Part shown: piece by piece, positions 51,701 to 60,924 of the stretch
Position numbering within the stretch: position 1 is the first letter of the stretch
Layout: every line of letters begins with the position of its first letter
Assembly: GCF_027887165.1 (NCBI RefSeq)
Contig: NC_077234.1
Location: 189,263,319-189,327,318, forward strand
Direction: 5' to 3'
DNA: 64,000 nucleotides
Origin: Monodelphis domestica
Lineage: Eukaryota > Chordata > Mammalia > Didelphimorphia > Didelphidae
Notes under the pieces: model-generated
What the model was told of the DNA's origin: nothing
Database searches by the model: none
What the model saw: the letters and a program-made list of their open reading frames with translations, nothing else
Program-made: the position numbers and the translations under genes

Positions 51701-54700
51701 ATTGATTTTAACACTAAAAGTAAAGGTTTAAAAAAAGAAAAAAAATCCTTCTGCTTCTTTTACAGATGAGGAACTGAGGCAAACAGAGTGAAGTGACTTG
51801 CCCAGGGTCACATAGCTGGTAAATGTCTGAGGCCAGATCTGAACTCAAGAAGAGGAGTCTTTCTGACTCTAGACCCAGTATTCTCTCTGCTGTGACATCA
51901 AGTTGCACATCCCAGCCCCAAATTACAAGAAACAAGAGCCCTATATTTTAAATCAACATTCGAAGGAAACTCCCAGTGAAAGCTGATAGGTGGTGAAGAA
52001 GAATGAGGAAAATTAATGAAGTAGGATGAAGCATCTTCTCAGTGGAGAACAGTTTATTAGACAATTGAACAAAAGAGGGATCCTATAAACTGTTGCGATG
52101 CTGGGGATTATCTCATATAGTACCAATTTGAGGTTTTTTGTTACTTAATGTAACTGTCCTGAAGTCATGTGACTGGGCTAAGCTGAATGTTTCCATCTCA
52201 ATGTGACAAAATTCCTATCCCTTTGCCTCCCCTGAGACTATGAATTGTGTGAAGTTAGGCAGACATTTCCTGATATGAACAAAATATTCACATGCACATG
52301 CCCAGATCATTGTGAAACAAGTCAGGATACCATTGCACCAGAAGTCTGAGTGGACTGGGCGGCTGAGATAGAGCTTATTTCATAGCACTCACAATTTTGG
52401 GGTGTTAAAGAGGAAATCTCTCACTTGCAGACATGAAAAGGTACTAAATAACCCTCAAACAGAGGCCAAATGGTTAACTATTCTCTCAAGTGACCAATGA
52501 AATAGGAGATGATAGAAAAGAAGGTTCTTTTGAGATTTTGTCAAGCAAAATCTATGTAAGGATATACTTGAATCTGCCCAGTGAGTAAGGCCACAAACAG
52601 AGGAAAGCAAGCATTTATCAAATCCATGGGGCGCAAAGTTTGGGAAATCCAGAGTACTGAAAACATGGCGGTATAACTCAGTGCTCAGATTTCAAGTTTG
52701 GGCTCTCCCAGTAACTCACTATTTGATGGAGTGTCCCTTTAACCACCTGGAATGCATTTCTAGCATATAACTGTTCTGTAGATATGAGTATAAAGTTTGA
52801 TCAAAGTTTATGAGGGGACTCGAGATCTTTAGTCATTTGCTAATTAATTAATTAATTAATTAATTAGTTTTGAAACCCTTATCTTCCATTTTGGAATCAA
52901 TACTGTATATTGGTTCCAAGGCAGAAGAGTGGTAAGGGCTAGGCAATGGGGGTCAAGTGACTTGCCCAGGGTCACACAGCTGGGAGATGTCTGAGGCCAG
53001 ATTGGAAACTAAGACCTCCCGTCTCTAGGCCTGACTCTCAATCCACTGAGCCACCCAGCTGCCCCTGACTCGAGATCTTTAAAATAAAAGTACAAGGAGT
53101 TCTAAACGTGGCTCCTAAATGCTGGGGTCAGAAGAGTGAATTACTGTATGCAAGTGAAACTCCAATTACAGTGGCAGGATGTAATGTTGGTATTTCAGTG
53201 TTCAGTAAGGAATATTTTAATCATCAATCTAATTGTCCTCTTTGGGCTTTGATGTCCCAGATCCAATTATGTGATAAGACAACCTGTAGGTAGCTCTGCA
53301 ATCTTATTTTTGAATGACTGGAATACCAATGGGCTATGTGGCCCATTTCGGACTAATGCTATGAAGCTGGTAATATTAAGATCAATTAGTAATTAACTAA
53401 GAATTTATTAAGCACTGTGTGTCAGGTTTCTAGTCAAACATCTTCATTTTTACAAATGAAGAAAAGGAAGCTTAAGAGGGTTGAAATAATTCACCTAAGG
53501 ACACAGGATTTGAATCTGGGTCCTCTTAAAATACAAATCTAGTTCTCTTTCCCTTATACCACCCCACTATCAAAAAAGCTTCTATGTAAAATTCTTTAGT
53601 GACAAAGGATTACAATGTTACATTGATCCACTACCCCTTCCAAGTTGTGTTTTCTCTTCCCTCAGTTTTTGCCCTCTCTCCTGGTTCTTCTTTTATTTGC
53701 CTCAATACTTTTCTCTATCTATTTTGCAGATTCCACTTCTGACTTGCTCTCTAAGAAAGGATGCTGCCATCTCCTCAGGGTTCTCTTCTGGGTTTTTTTC
53801 TCTTCTCTCTCCATAGTCGCTTCCTTAAAACTATCTTATTTCATTTCCTCCCATCAGAATGGATTGTTTCTTTCTTTGTACTCTTACTCCCAGAGCCTCA
53901 CACAATGCCCGACACATTGTGCATACTTAATACTTGACTGATAACATGGCTTCAATTGTTACTCTCTACCTGGATCACTCCTATATCTTTATTTATGGGG
54001 GTAGTGGGGGGGGGGGGGGCAAGTTAGGTTACACAATGGATAGAAGCATAGCCCTGGAGTTGGGAAGACTTGAATTCAAATCTGATCTCAGACACTTACT
54101 AGCTGTGTGACCCTGAACAAATCCCTTATCTCTGTTTACCTCAGTTTCCTCATCTATAAAATGAGCTGGACAGAGAAATGGCAAACCACTCCAGTATCTT
54201 TGCCAAGAAAACCCCCTAAATAGGGTCATGAAGAGTCAGACATGACTGAACAATAACAACCTCCTACAGTGGTGGTGAGGAACAAATGAGATAATAATTG
54301 TAAAGTGCTCAGCATGGTGCCTGGCCCATAGTAATCAGTTAATATCATGAATATCAGCTAATTATTAGTAATTAAGTAAGCATTTATTAAGTGCCAACTA
54401 TGTGCCAGGTTTCCAGTCAAACATCTTTATTTTTACAAATGAAGAAAATGAAGCTTAGAGGGTTGAAATAATTCTCTGGTTGCTAAATACTCTATTGATA
54501 ATTCAAAATTTAATATATATAAAATTGTTTTCCAACCCTGCCATTCCTCATCTGTATTAATTTAGTCACTAATCAGTCACCAAGGTCAGAAACATTTGTG
54601 CCATCAACTCCCAGATCTCTCACCTAATGAACTCTCGCCAATCTATCACAGCAATTTCTCTCTTTTCCACCACCCTGACATAGGCTTTAATTGCCTCTCA

Positions 54701-57700
54701 GCCAGACTATTTTAATAACATCCTAACTGTTCTTAATGTGTAAATCCAATGACATTACTCACCTACTCAAAAACCTTGAATGGCTCCCTAGTGTGTAAAA
54801 TATAAACTTACTCACATCATTAAGGGTTTGGCTTACCTTTCAAGCCTTAAAACTATTTGCCTTTCCATTCTCTATATTCTAGCCAAACTGGACCACCAGC
54901 CATCCCCTAATTTTGTGTTGCTCACTCCCATTCCCATACATTCACACACACACACCATTGTCCTTCATATCTAAAGGGGAATCCATTTCCACTCACTGAA
55001 AGCAGGACTTTTCCTGTTATCTCTCAATATATTCATTTTAGGCAGCAGGGTGGTCAGAGCTATGGGCCTGGAGGCTGGAAGACCAGAGTTTCTGCCTCAG
55101 TTTCCTCAACTGTAAAATAAATAGCAGATTCTGATACCCAGTAATACCCAGTGGAATTGTGCGTCGGCTACGGGAGGGGAGGGGAGGGGGAAGGGGAGAG
55201 AGGAATAGAAAATGATTTTTGTAACCAGGGAATAATGTTCGAAATTGACCAAATTAAAAAAAAAAGGCAGTGAAATAAATAAATAATAAACAAATAGCAC
55301 CTAATTCCCAGAGTTGTTGAGAATCAAACAAAATAACATTTATAAAGTGTTTTGTCCAGAGCCTGACACACAGAAGGAACTTAATGAATGCTTGTTCCCT
55401 CCTACCCTTTTTTTCCTCCTTTCTTCCTTCTAATTCAAGGGCCCAGAAGGATAATTTGGATACATGTTTCACTTTCTTTCCAGATCTCTGAGAATAGGGA
55501 TGATACCATTTCTCACTTTTTTTTTTAACCTTTACAGGCCATCTTGGAATCAATACTGTGTAGCAGAAGGGTGGTAAGGGGGTTAAGTGACTTGCCCAGG
55601 GTCACACAGCTAGTAAGTACCTGAGGTCACATTTGAACCCAGGACCTCCCATCTCTGGGCCTGACTCTCAATCCACTGAGCTACTCAGCTGTCCCCCATT
55701 TTTCACTTTTGTATGCTAGTGCTATACACATAGTATCACTTAATAAATGTATTTAAAATTTTTTTTGTTGATATGTTGTTTTCATGTTACAAACACTTGT
55801 AGATTATTCCTATTTCATGTGAGAGGGCTCTTGGAACAAAGTAAAACTAACAATACAGTAACCTCTTCTGAAAGTCAATGCAAAGGTCCGTCCCTGTAGC
55901 CCCTCCTCCAAATCCTCTCTTTTTTAGGAACAGAAATCTATCCTCTCTCTCTCTTCTGAATTTAATGGTACCCATAAGTAACATGTGGCTATATGAGTAC
56001 GAAAACATTCCTAGGAACCTCAGGAAAAGAGGGAGAAGGGATTTGGGCTCTCTTGGCCTATCCAATTTGTAAAAGAAAAAGTTGAGAGTGGGGTCCAGGG
56101 AGTGTATTGAGTCATTAATTGGAGGAGGCATCAGGATGCTAATCCCAGTTTTACTAGTAAATGGCTAGAAGTCTTTGGGGACGCTCCCTTCAATTTCTCA
56201 ACTGTAAACTAATGGGAAGTGTGAAGGGTAGGACTCTTCACAGCTAATGCTCCATGGAGTTTATTAAGTTGAGAAAATGATAGACTACAATGTGAGGACT
56301 TTAAGGCAAAACAAACAAGAATAAAATGGCTCTGATTGAAAATCTCCAGAAGTACTGCTACAACAAAATTAATTCAGGGAAAACTAGGCAAGAGGGAAAA
56401 ACAGAGTGTCTAGGGCCCACCAATATGCACTTTCCTGGTTTGTTTCTGGGCGAGAGAAGGGAAAGATAATGGGGGAATGGTTCGCTTAAACAGCAAAGGA
56501 AAGAAGCTAACCAACCAGAAAAGCAAAACTGATAACAAAGGAAGAGATAAAATTGCCATTGCATGAGGGCAAAACACAACTGACTCATTCTCAGCTGGAA
56601 AACAAGGCAAATGGTTTTTTCAAATGTTCTTTTGCAGGCAACCATTTGTTGCTGGGTCTTATTTGAGTGCTGACTGTTTCTAGGAGGCCCTGAATAATAA
56701 TCTCTCAAAAACCAGTGAATCTATTGGAAAGTTCTTCCAATCTGTCCTTTAGGGCTTTTGCTTGAAAAATGTTTTTAAAGGTTGGGGAGAGATGCCGTAT
56801 GTCAGAGATAGCAGCCTCCTACAGAGCCTGTCAAAGACCAAATTTAATGTGAAGTTCAACACAAAAACTGGTTCTGGGTATTTATAATGTCATTTTAAAT
56901 AATATCAGGCAGACCTAGGGAGATATTTATAGTTAGGTAGTAGAAGGGAGGCAGGAGTAGGATGGGTGAGTCATAAATTAATCTGTTCTATTCAAGGATT
57001 ATTATAGAACTTTCCCTGAAACAAAGAGCATTACAGATAATGACCTTGAAATTTTAACTCAAATTCTATTTTTGAGATGGTCTTACCAGTTAAGTGTGGA
57101 TAGTGTCTTTGTCTTTGTCATGGATAAAAAGACAATAGAGAAGGGAAGTTGGGACAAATCTACAGGCCTTTAAATATGACTGTCCCTCCCACCCTTAAAA
57201 TATATTCACTAGGTATATATAAGTCAAAGGCAATTTTGAAAGTAAAATACAGAATTTCTTGGATATTTTTGAAAAAGTCAAGCATGTGAAGTAGGTTCAG
57301 GGTTTCATACCAAAATCATCCTTTTATGCTTTACTGTGTGGATGTAAATGATCTTTTTATGTAAGTTCAGAATAAAAAATAAGATGAAATAACCTTCATT
57401 AAATTGTATTATCCCTTCAAGCAATAATCTATATTTCTCTGCCCTCTTTTTTAACCAAACTCCTAAAAAAAGCTTTTTATACTTATTACCTCTACTTCTT
57501 CTCCTTTCACTCTTTTTAAATACTTTAATCTCACTTCCAACCTCATTCCTCTATTGAAAGGCTTCCTCTAAAAACACTAATGATCTCTTTAATTGTGGAA
57601 TCTGATTTTGTTCCCTCTCAGTTTTCATCCTTCATTCCTTTTCTGAAGCTTCTGAAACTGTTACCCAACTGGTCCAATCTTCCTGAGTATTCTTTCCTCT

Positions 57701-60700
57701 CCTTGTTTTCCTAACATTGCTCTCTTTAGGTTCTCTTGTCTATCTGATTATTACTTCTTAGTCTCTTTTGCTGGACTATTATCATTATGTCCCCAACTAT
57801 GGGGGAAATGCACTGGGGAGGAGAGGGAGGCACAAAACTCTCAAAGTTCCCCCTAGGCTCCTCTTGTTATCTATTCCTCACTTTCCAAATTTCTCCTTTT
57901 GTTTATGGGACTATATGAGAGTCCTTCTAAGCATTTTCAGTGCTTTGCTTAAATTTAAGCTACATGATGAGACTCATTCCAGTCTCTCTACTGAGCTCTA
58001 CTGCCTATTACACGTCTCAAACTATGTGCTAGATCTATGTGTCATAGATATCTCAAATTCAACATGTCTTCAACTGAAACCCAACCAACCACTGCTTTGA
58101 ACATCCCAATTTCTGACAAATGTACCACCACTCTTGGTTTTTATTTTACCTCCACAATGTCTCTAGCATCTTGATCCATCTCTGTACATAAAGACACCAA
58201 CTTAATTCATCTATCTATCACCTTTTGCCTAAATTATTTTAGGTTTTGGGTTTCTTGGGTCTTCCTTCCTCAAGTCTTAGACCACCTTAATTCTTCTTCT
58301 ACATAGCTATCAAAATGATTTTTTCTAAACAAAAGTCTGACCATATCATTCTCCTATTCAACAAATTCCCTCACTATATTATCAAACACAAATTCCTCTG
58401 TTTTGCTTTAAAGGCCTTTCATAATCTAGCCTCAACTTATCTTTCTAGGATCACTATACATTATTCCTGTGATTGGCAAGGTGGCACAGTGTTGGGCCTG
58501 GAGTCAAGAAGGTCCAAGTTCAAATCTGGTCTCAAATACTTACCAGTTGTGTGATCCTGGGCAAGTCACTTAATTTCTATTTGCCTTAGTTTCCTCAACT
58601 GTTAAATGAGGCTATCCATTAAAATAAGTACTTGTCTCTCCAGATTGTTGTGAGGATCAAATAAAATAATATCTGAAAAAATACCAAATATAGTACCTGG
58701 CACAAGGTAGGTCCTACATAAAAACTTATTCTGTTTCACTAGTAGCCAAATAGTTCTTCTTTCCCATTTCTGTTCCTCTGTACTATCTCACATTCCTTTT
58801 TCACCTTTACGGTATGGAATCTCCTCCTCTTTTCTTTCTTTGCAGATGTGGCTTTGAATGCCTTTTACACAAATACTTTATATAAGCTCCTTTTACACAA
58901 AACCTTTCCTGATTTTGCCAAGTGCTAGGGCCCTCCTTTACTATGTAACCTAGTACTGACTTTGCATTTATTCTGTGTGTGAACAAATTTTGTGTTCCTT
59001 CTTTCCTTTCTTCCTTTCTTCCTCCCTTCCTTATTTCTTTTCTATACTATATTTATATTAAATTAAATTGTTAAAAGCTACTATCCTCCTCATGACTTAA
59101 GAGTTAATTTTATAAATGGCAACCACAATTCTTTTCTAATATTATTTAACAAAACCAATTTCTAAATATTACATGTAGCATTTTAATTATTACATTTATT
59201 TTCATTATTACATTTGGCTACCAAAGAGGTGGAAGAAATCATTCTATCTCCGGAAAGAGCTGGCTGGAAAAAGATATATGCAGGCACATATGACACTGAA
59301 ATAGAAGTGTTAATCTGTTGTGAATTATTTCTTGTTGTTGCAGTGGTACTCTGACAGACTAGAGAGAGCTGCTAGTATGTGGACACACCTGAGGGTATCT
59401 AATTACAATGGAGATAGAAGTATTTTGAGATAGAGAGAGAGAGATAGAAGAATGCTGCCACAGGGGAATGCACTGGGGTTTTCCTATAATCTCTATTGAT
59501 AGCTGATGGATCAATATTTTCCTAATCTCCTCCTACCCTTTTCCTCCTTCACTTAACCATCCACTTCTTGAAGCCTTTTGGCTTCCTCCCTCCCTCCTGA
59601 GTGGACTATAAAATACTCTTGTTTTCTTTTTCAGGTAAGGGGTTTATTGGAAAACAACAGGATGAGAAACTGAGGAAAGAGGGATAAGGGTTTCCCTAAT
59701 CTATAAGGAGAATTTGAGAAATCAGTCCAGTAACAACTGTGACAGAGGGACAGTCAAAGAGATGGAGGATAACTTTTTAAAAATCTTCTTTCTTCTTCAC
59801 AAAGCCATCAAGGTATCTCAGCCTAATTTCAGAAGCCCACCCTCAAGGGTCCTTCAGCCTGGGGCAAAAGCTAACAATATCAGTTCAGGGCTTCTCTCCT
59901 TCAGTCAGCCACCAAGAAAGGTCTCTTCTTCAGCCTGGCTTTCCTCCAACTGTCTTTTTCTGGGAACATTCTGTTTGGAACCTTCTTGATTGACAGACAG
60001 GTCCCCAGCCTTGGTTCTTGCATCTTGGCTTGTCCTGCAAAACTTCTCTCTCTTCATGTCTCTACCACAACACCCAAAGAATAATTCAAAGGCAATGCAG
60101 GAAGAAGTACAGAGGGGATATGGGGAGAAGAAAAATGACAAGATCCCAGGTCCTGTGTTTGATTCCTACCTCTGCTGCTTACTACCAGGGTGATTTTGGA
60201 GGAGTCCTCCCTACGTCTTAGTTTCTTTATCTCTAAAATAAAAAGGCTGGACCTGATGATGGTCTTCCAGTGCCTTGGACAACCCTCTAAGACTAAGAGT
60301 CAAAGAAGGAATTGATCTGCCTTGGTAAAGAGTTTCCTCTATTTATGAAATCCAAATTCTAGAAACACAAACACACAGGCACAGACATAGACACAATTCA
60401 AAAAAGTCAAGTGATATATTGTATAGCTTTCGTGAAATTAAAAAAGAAATTATAGCATTTTCTCAACATGTTCCATTTGTAGGTCATCAATGGCTAACAT
60501 TTAACAAAGACAAAACACTGCAGTTATTATTTTATAGGTTTTTAGAGACCAACAACTGGAAACAGGGAAAATTTTACTTATCACAGTTGGCTCACCTCAT
60601 AGAAGAGGCCTTCAGGGAACTGCTGGAAGCACTGAGCGCACACGAAGCACTGTTCATGGTACAGCTCCCCGTTGCTGTTCACAATCTTCTCAGCAGGTGC

Positions 60701-60755
60701 AAAGCCTCCCTTACAGCGTTCACACAGGGCATTAGCCAACGCATTTGCCATGTTG
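31861..60755 (-). CDS. LIMS1: LIMS1 / PINCH1, five-LIM-domain focal adhesion adaptor (complete conserved CDS, 9 exons)
   Basis: Joined minus-strand exons: 60755-60596, 46896-46830, 46139-46019, 43991-43842, 42564-42414, 40875-40783, 40075-40027, 38438-38363, 31975-31861. From the ATG at 60751 they give 325 codons plus a stop, the usual PINCH1 length, with no frame break and GT-AG at every junction. Five LIM domains are visible: about residues 10-62, 71-121, 135-184, 193-243 and 252-303. The basic tail 304-325 ends [10 protein letters not shown]. From family knowledge, LIM1 binds the ankyrin repeats of integrin-linked kinase, LIM4 binds Nck2 and LIM5 binds RSU1, linking integrins to actin in the ILK-PINCH-parvin complex. 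PINCH2 (LIMS2) is excluded by the tail: its tail continues past the position where this one stops. Exon 1 opens with CAAC before the ATG, so a coding or non-coding upstream first exon must join it. None was recognised to 64000. An alternative last exon lies at 38005-38152. Confidence 0.97.
33318..33505. repeat. Long imperfect inverted repeat (hairpin), MITE-like
   Basis: The left arm 33318-33384 (TAGCTAGC ... CAGTACAAATAAT ... ATTCACACTA) is the reverse complement, with scattered mismatches, of the right arm 33438-33505. Weaker pairing continues into the loop. It lies in the LIMS1 intron between the alternative and canonical last exons. It could be an old palindromic MITE; I cannot assign it to a family. 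Confidence 0.85.
34796..34992 (+). mobile_element. Mar1-like SINE with target-site duplication
   Basis: ATATTTTATTTACCAGG flanks it at 34779-34795 and 34993-35009. It lies in the LIMS1 intron before the canonical last exon. Confidence 0.9.
35550..35654. repeat. Compound microsatellite (GA)n(GACA)n in LIMS1 intron
   Basis: A G run and GA-rich units to about 35625, then about seven GACA units. Confidence 0.95.
35730..36415 (+). mobile_element. Old L1 3' fragment, plus orientation, in a LIMS1 intron
   Basis: Degraded ORF2 C-terminal and 3' UTR sequence from 'gacctagcaataccactac' to an A-rich end. It is related to the 24735-25480 copy. It sits between the two alternative LIMS1 last exons. Confidence 0.7.
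37385..37635 (+). repeat. MIR-like SINE remnant in LIMS1 intron
   Basis: Plus copy with 'gtgtgactccatgtaagtca' and the 'aaaatgggatacaaatagca' segment. It ends close to the possible poly(A) region of the alternative LIMS1 exon. Confidence 0.65.
37608..38004 (-). other. LIMS1: Possible 3' UTR of the alternative LIMS1 last exon
   Basis: This follows the alternative stop codon. AATAAA-like signals are present on the minus strand near 37613 and in the A/T-rich stretch around 37640-37665. If one of them works, the exon is a self-contained alternative terminal exon rather than an internal one. No strong donor is obvious just after the stop. Confidence 0.35.
38005..38152 (-). CDS. LIMS1: LIMS1 alternative last exon: second LIM5 ending with a lysine-rich tail
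   Basis: The sequence starts after a CTCAAAG acceptor that follows a long pyrimidine-rich tract. It carries the same single-base phase as the canonical last exon and encodes 48 residues before TAA at 38007-38005. It begins [20 protein letters not shown], aligning with [20 protein letters not shown] of the canonical exon and keeping the last two LIM5 cysteines. The tail then differs: about 28 residues rich in K, R, E and D, ending KKKKPVCL. Spliced to the 38363-38438 exon, only 210 bp upstream in transcript direction, it would give a 336-residue PINCH1. The clear homology, intact frame and good acceptor argue for a working duplicated terminal exon. I believe LIMS1 forms with such a tail are annotated in other mammals but cannot check this. 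It could instead be an old, rarely used duplicate. Confidence 0.85.
38363..38438 (-). CDS. LIMS1: LIMS1 exon, residues 263-288 (middle of LIM5), shared by both C-terminal forms
   Basis: This 76-bp exon has a CCCTAG acceptor and a GTAAGT donor. It encodes [20 protein letters not shown] and then KLTL plus AA of a lysine codon. It holds LIM5 ligands C272, C275, C278 and C281. Because it ends in AA, both downstream candidate last exons, each starting with a single G, complete the lysine codon and stay in frame. Confidence 0.95.
40027..40075 (-). CDS. LIMS1: LIMS1 exon, residues 247-263 (start of LIM5)
   Basis: This 49-bp exon has a TCCACAG acceptor and a GTAAGT donor. It encodes [16 protein letters not shown] plus the first base of a valine codon. 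It supplies the first zinc-binding CxxC (C252, C255) of LIM5. Confidence 0.95.
40175..40310 (+). mobile_element. 5'-truncated Mar1-like SINE
   Basis: It starts within the CORE segment. Direct repeats at 40161-40174 and 40311-40324 differ by one base. It is in the LIMS1 intron before the exon at 40027-40075. Confidence 0.85.
40783..40875 (-). CDS. LIMS1: LIMS1 exon, residues 216-246 (rest of LIM4)
   Basis: This 93-bp, phase 0-0 exon has a TTTGTAG acceptor and a GTAATT donor. It reads [20 protein letters not shown] and ends CETHYNQ. LIM4 ligands C219, C222, C240 and H243 are present. A full-length SINE lies only about 110 bp upstream of the acceptor. Confidence 0.96.
40981..41193 (+). mobile_element. 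Full-length Mar1-like SINE close to a LIMS1 exon
   Basis: One of the best preserved copies. AATAAAATGGTCATTT flanks it at 40965-40980 and 41194-41209. It is antisense to LIMS1, about 105 bp from the acceptor of the 40783-40875 exon. Confidence 0.92.
42414..42564 (-). CDS. LIMS1: LIMS1 exon, residues 165-215 (end of LIM3, start of LIM4)
   Basis: This 151-bp exon has acceptor GGGACAG and donor GTAAGA. It reads [20 protein letters not shown], then [13 protein letters not shown] and GKQWHVE. It completes LIM3 (C181, C184) and opens LIM4 (C193, C196, H213). A long CT/GA microsatellite lies about 125 bp upstream of its acceptor in transcript direction. Confidence 0.96.
42691..42774. repeat. Microsatellite (CT)n next to a LIMS1 exon
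   Basis: About 84 bp of CT with two small interruptions. On the LIMS1 transcript it is a (GA)n run about 125 nt upstream of the 42564 acceptor. Confidence 0.95.
43842..43991 (-). CDS. LIMS1: LIMS1 exon, residues 115-165 (end of LIM2, start of LIM3)
   Basis: This 150-bp exon has a TTTTTTAG acceptor and a GTATTA donor, which is weaker than its neighbours'. It starts [20 protein letters not shown] and runs to HFNCANC plus GG of the glycine-165 codon. LIM3 ligands C135, C138, the HPDH segment and CANC are present. Confidence 0.96.
44225..44350 (-). repeat. Old SINE-like remnant
   Basis: The 'agagctggaagggatctaag' and 'gacagataaggaaactgtg' segments belong to an old CORE-SINE-related repeat seen in many mammals. 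Confidence 0.5.
45006..45300. mobile_element. Two Mar1-like SINE pieces in opposite orientation
   Basis: A minus-strand tail fragment (45006-45085) is followed by a plus-strand copy (about 45122-45300) that keeps head, CORE and part of the tail. Confidence 0.75.
45475..45740 (+). repeat. MIR-like SINE remnant
   Basis: Plus copy with 'aagttcaaatctagac', 'cttgggcaagacatttgac' and the 'gattaaatgaaatatatg' segment. Confidence 0.7.
46019..46139 (-). CDS. LIMS1: LIMS1 exon, residues 75-115 (bulk of LIM2)
   Basis: This 121-bp exon has a CACAG acceptor and a GTAGGA donor. It reads [20 protein letters not shown] and continues to FVKNAG plus two bases of an arginine codon. Residue 96, between zinc ligands C94 and C97, is cysteine here ([10 protein letters not shown]), where I remember arginine in human PINCH1. 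The zinc ligands themselves are intact. Confidence 0.96.
46830..46896 (-). CDS. LIMS1: LIMS1 exon, residues 53-75 (end of LIM1, start of LIM2)
   Basis: This 67-bp exon translates as [20 protein letters not shown] followed by QC and the first base of a glycine codon. It completes LIM1 (C59, D62) and supplies the first CxxC of LIM2. The acceptor ends TTGTAG and the donor is GTAAG. It is separated from the preceding exon by a 13.7-kb intron. Confidence 0.96.
47375..47590 (+). mobile_element. Mar1-like SINE
   Basis: Plus-strand copy ending in an A tail, with a short internal duplication in the tail ('attctaagaagattctaag'). Confidence 0.85.
47612..48078. mobile_element. Non-autonomous Tigger-like (pogo/Tc1-mariner) DNA transposon
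   Basis: The left end is CAGTGATCCTTCACCTATC after a TA dinucleotide. Inside are 'gataggtgaaaatccacaaa' and, near the right end, 'gtgataagtgaaccacaat' and 'gagggattgtgg'. These are the landmarks of Tigger-type elements, whose ends read as inverted repeats of 'cagt.atccctc'. It is about 470 bp, has no transposase, and is too decayed to define the exact right end. Confidence 0.62.
48440..48925 (-). mobile_element. Two second-type CORE-SINEs in tandem
   Basis: Copies at about 48440-48693 and 48700-48925 have the same orientation and almost touch. Each runs from the 'tgactcttcatg' segment to 'tgtgccacctagctg'. Confidence 0.8.
48930..49215 (+). repeat. L2 3' tail remnant
   Basis: The 'gtaagctccatgagggcaga' and 'cacttagcacagtgcctgga' segments, then 'aggcacttaataaa', mark an L2 3' end. 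Confidence 0.6.
50345..50735 (-). mobile_element. MIR-like fragment followed by second-type CORE-SINE
   Basis: 50345-50525 reads as a minus MIR-like remnant ('ttttacagatgaggaaactg'). 50530-50735 is a CORE-SINE ending 'ctatctactgcaccaccta'. Confidence 0.72.
51545..51738 (+). mobile_element. Mar1-like SINE inserted into another SINE
   Basis: The tail is typical, the head is diverged. It splits an older minus-oriented SINE whose halves are at about 51455-51540 and 51740-51905. Confidence 0.78.
52832..53066 (-). mobile_element. Mar1-like SINE with (TTAA)-type tail and target-site duplication
   Basis: The direct repeat GACTCGAGATCTTTA at 52817-52831 and 53067-53081 bounds it. The tail carries an ATTA microsatellite at 52841-52866. 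Confidence 0.9.
53386..53491. repeat. Local duplication, copy 1
   Basis: The segment from 'tagtaattaa' to 'gttgaaataatt' recurs at 54366-54473 in the same orientation with few differences. Part of it is MIR-like, but the match continues through 'gtcaaacatct' and 'acaaatgaagaaaa'. Confidence 0.8.
54018..54268 (+). mobile_element. Second-type CORE-SINE, plus orientation
   Basis: A nearly complete copy from 'cacaatggatagaagcata' to 'gtcagacatgactgaacaa'. A run of G precedes it at about 53999-54019. Confidence 0.8.
54366..54473. repeat. Local duplication, copy 2
   Basis: Direct copy of 53386-53491, about 980 bp away, with L2 and CORE-SINE sequence in between. Confidence 0.8.
55127..55291 (+). 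mobile_element. Very short L1 3' end inserted into a SINE
   Basis: It matches the last part of the L1 3' UTR ('acccagtggaattg' to 'gaccaaatta' plus A tract). The direct repeat AAATAGCA at 55119-55126 and 55292-55299 flanks it. SINE-like sequence lies on both sides (55030-55118 and 55300-55390), so this is a nested insertion. Confidence 0.75.
55523..55696 (-). mobile_element. Mar1-like SINE with target-site duplication
   Basis: CATTTCTCACTTTT at 55509-55522 and CATTTTTCACTTTT at 55697-55710 (one mismatch) flank it. A piece of the tail is deleted. Confidence 0.85.
57400..58970 (+). repeat. L2 LINE remnant interrupted by a SINE
   Basis: Plus-oriented degraded L2: 57400-58464 and 58736-58970 with a MIR-like SINE between. 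It is recognised by the run of pyrimidine-rich, L2-type segments such as 'ctcaaattcaacatgtcttc'. Confidence 0.6.
58465..58735 (+). repeat. MIR-like SINE inserted in L2 sequence
   Basis: The plus copy contains 'tgtgtgatcctgggcaagtc' and 'ccttagtttcctcaactg'. L2-like sequence lies on both sides. Confidence 0.72.
60596..60755 (-). CDS. LIMS1: LIMS1 exon with conserved start codon; residues 1-52, most of LIM1
   Basis: The acceptor is a T-rich tract ending TTTTGCAG before CAAC-ATG. The donor is GAG followed by GTGAG at 60595. The ATG at 60751-60749 has A at -3 and G at +4, a good Kozak context. The product starts [13 protein letters not shown]; the human protein as I remember it reads MANALASATCERC. 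The LIM1 zinc ligands C10, C13, H32, C35, C38 and C41 are present. The exon ends at phase 0 after YE. Confidence 0.96.
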
Positions 60756-60924
60756 CTGCAAAAGACAAAGGGTTGGGGGGAGCACAAAGACTGTGAACCT
60801 TTTTTCATGCTTAAAGATGCTGCGATAAAGTGGACTGTAAAACATGAACATGGGATTCAGGCTAGAATTTCTTTCACTTTATACTTGTGGAAACTTAGGC
60901 TTAGGCAAGTGAAGTGATTCCCTC

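Larger units (their letters stand above)
53640..55020 (+). repeat. L2 LINE remnants interrupted by SINE and a local duplicate
   Basis: L2-like pieces at about 53640-53945 and 54540-55020, in plus orientation. Between them lie a CORE-SINE (54018-54268) and the second copy of a local duplication (54366-54473). Confidence 0.5.
46897..60595 (-). other. LIMS1: LIMS1 large intron (13.7 kb) between residues 52 and 53
   Basis: No further LIM-like exon was recognised. The intron is filled with SINE, MIR and L2 remnants, a Tigger-like DNA transposon (47612-48078), a local duplication (53386-53491 and 54366-54473) and nested insertions. Stretches 49220-50330, 51910-52810, 55850-57400 and 58970-60590 contain nothing I can identify. 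Confidence 0.7.

Noticed and set aside
60581..60808. N-terminal extension of LIMS1 starting at an ATG at 60808
   Set aside because: It reads through a well-formed acceptor (TTTTGCAG) into the intron. The conserved start is at 60751.
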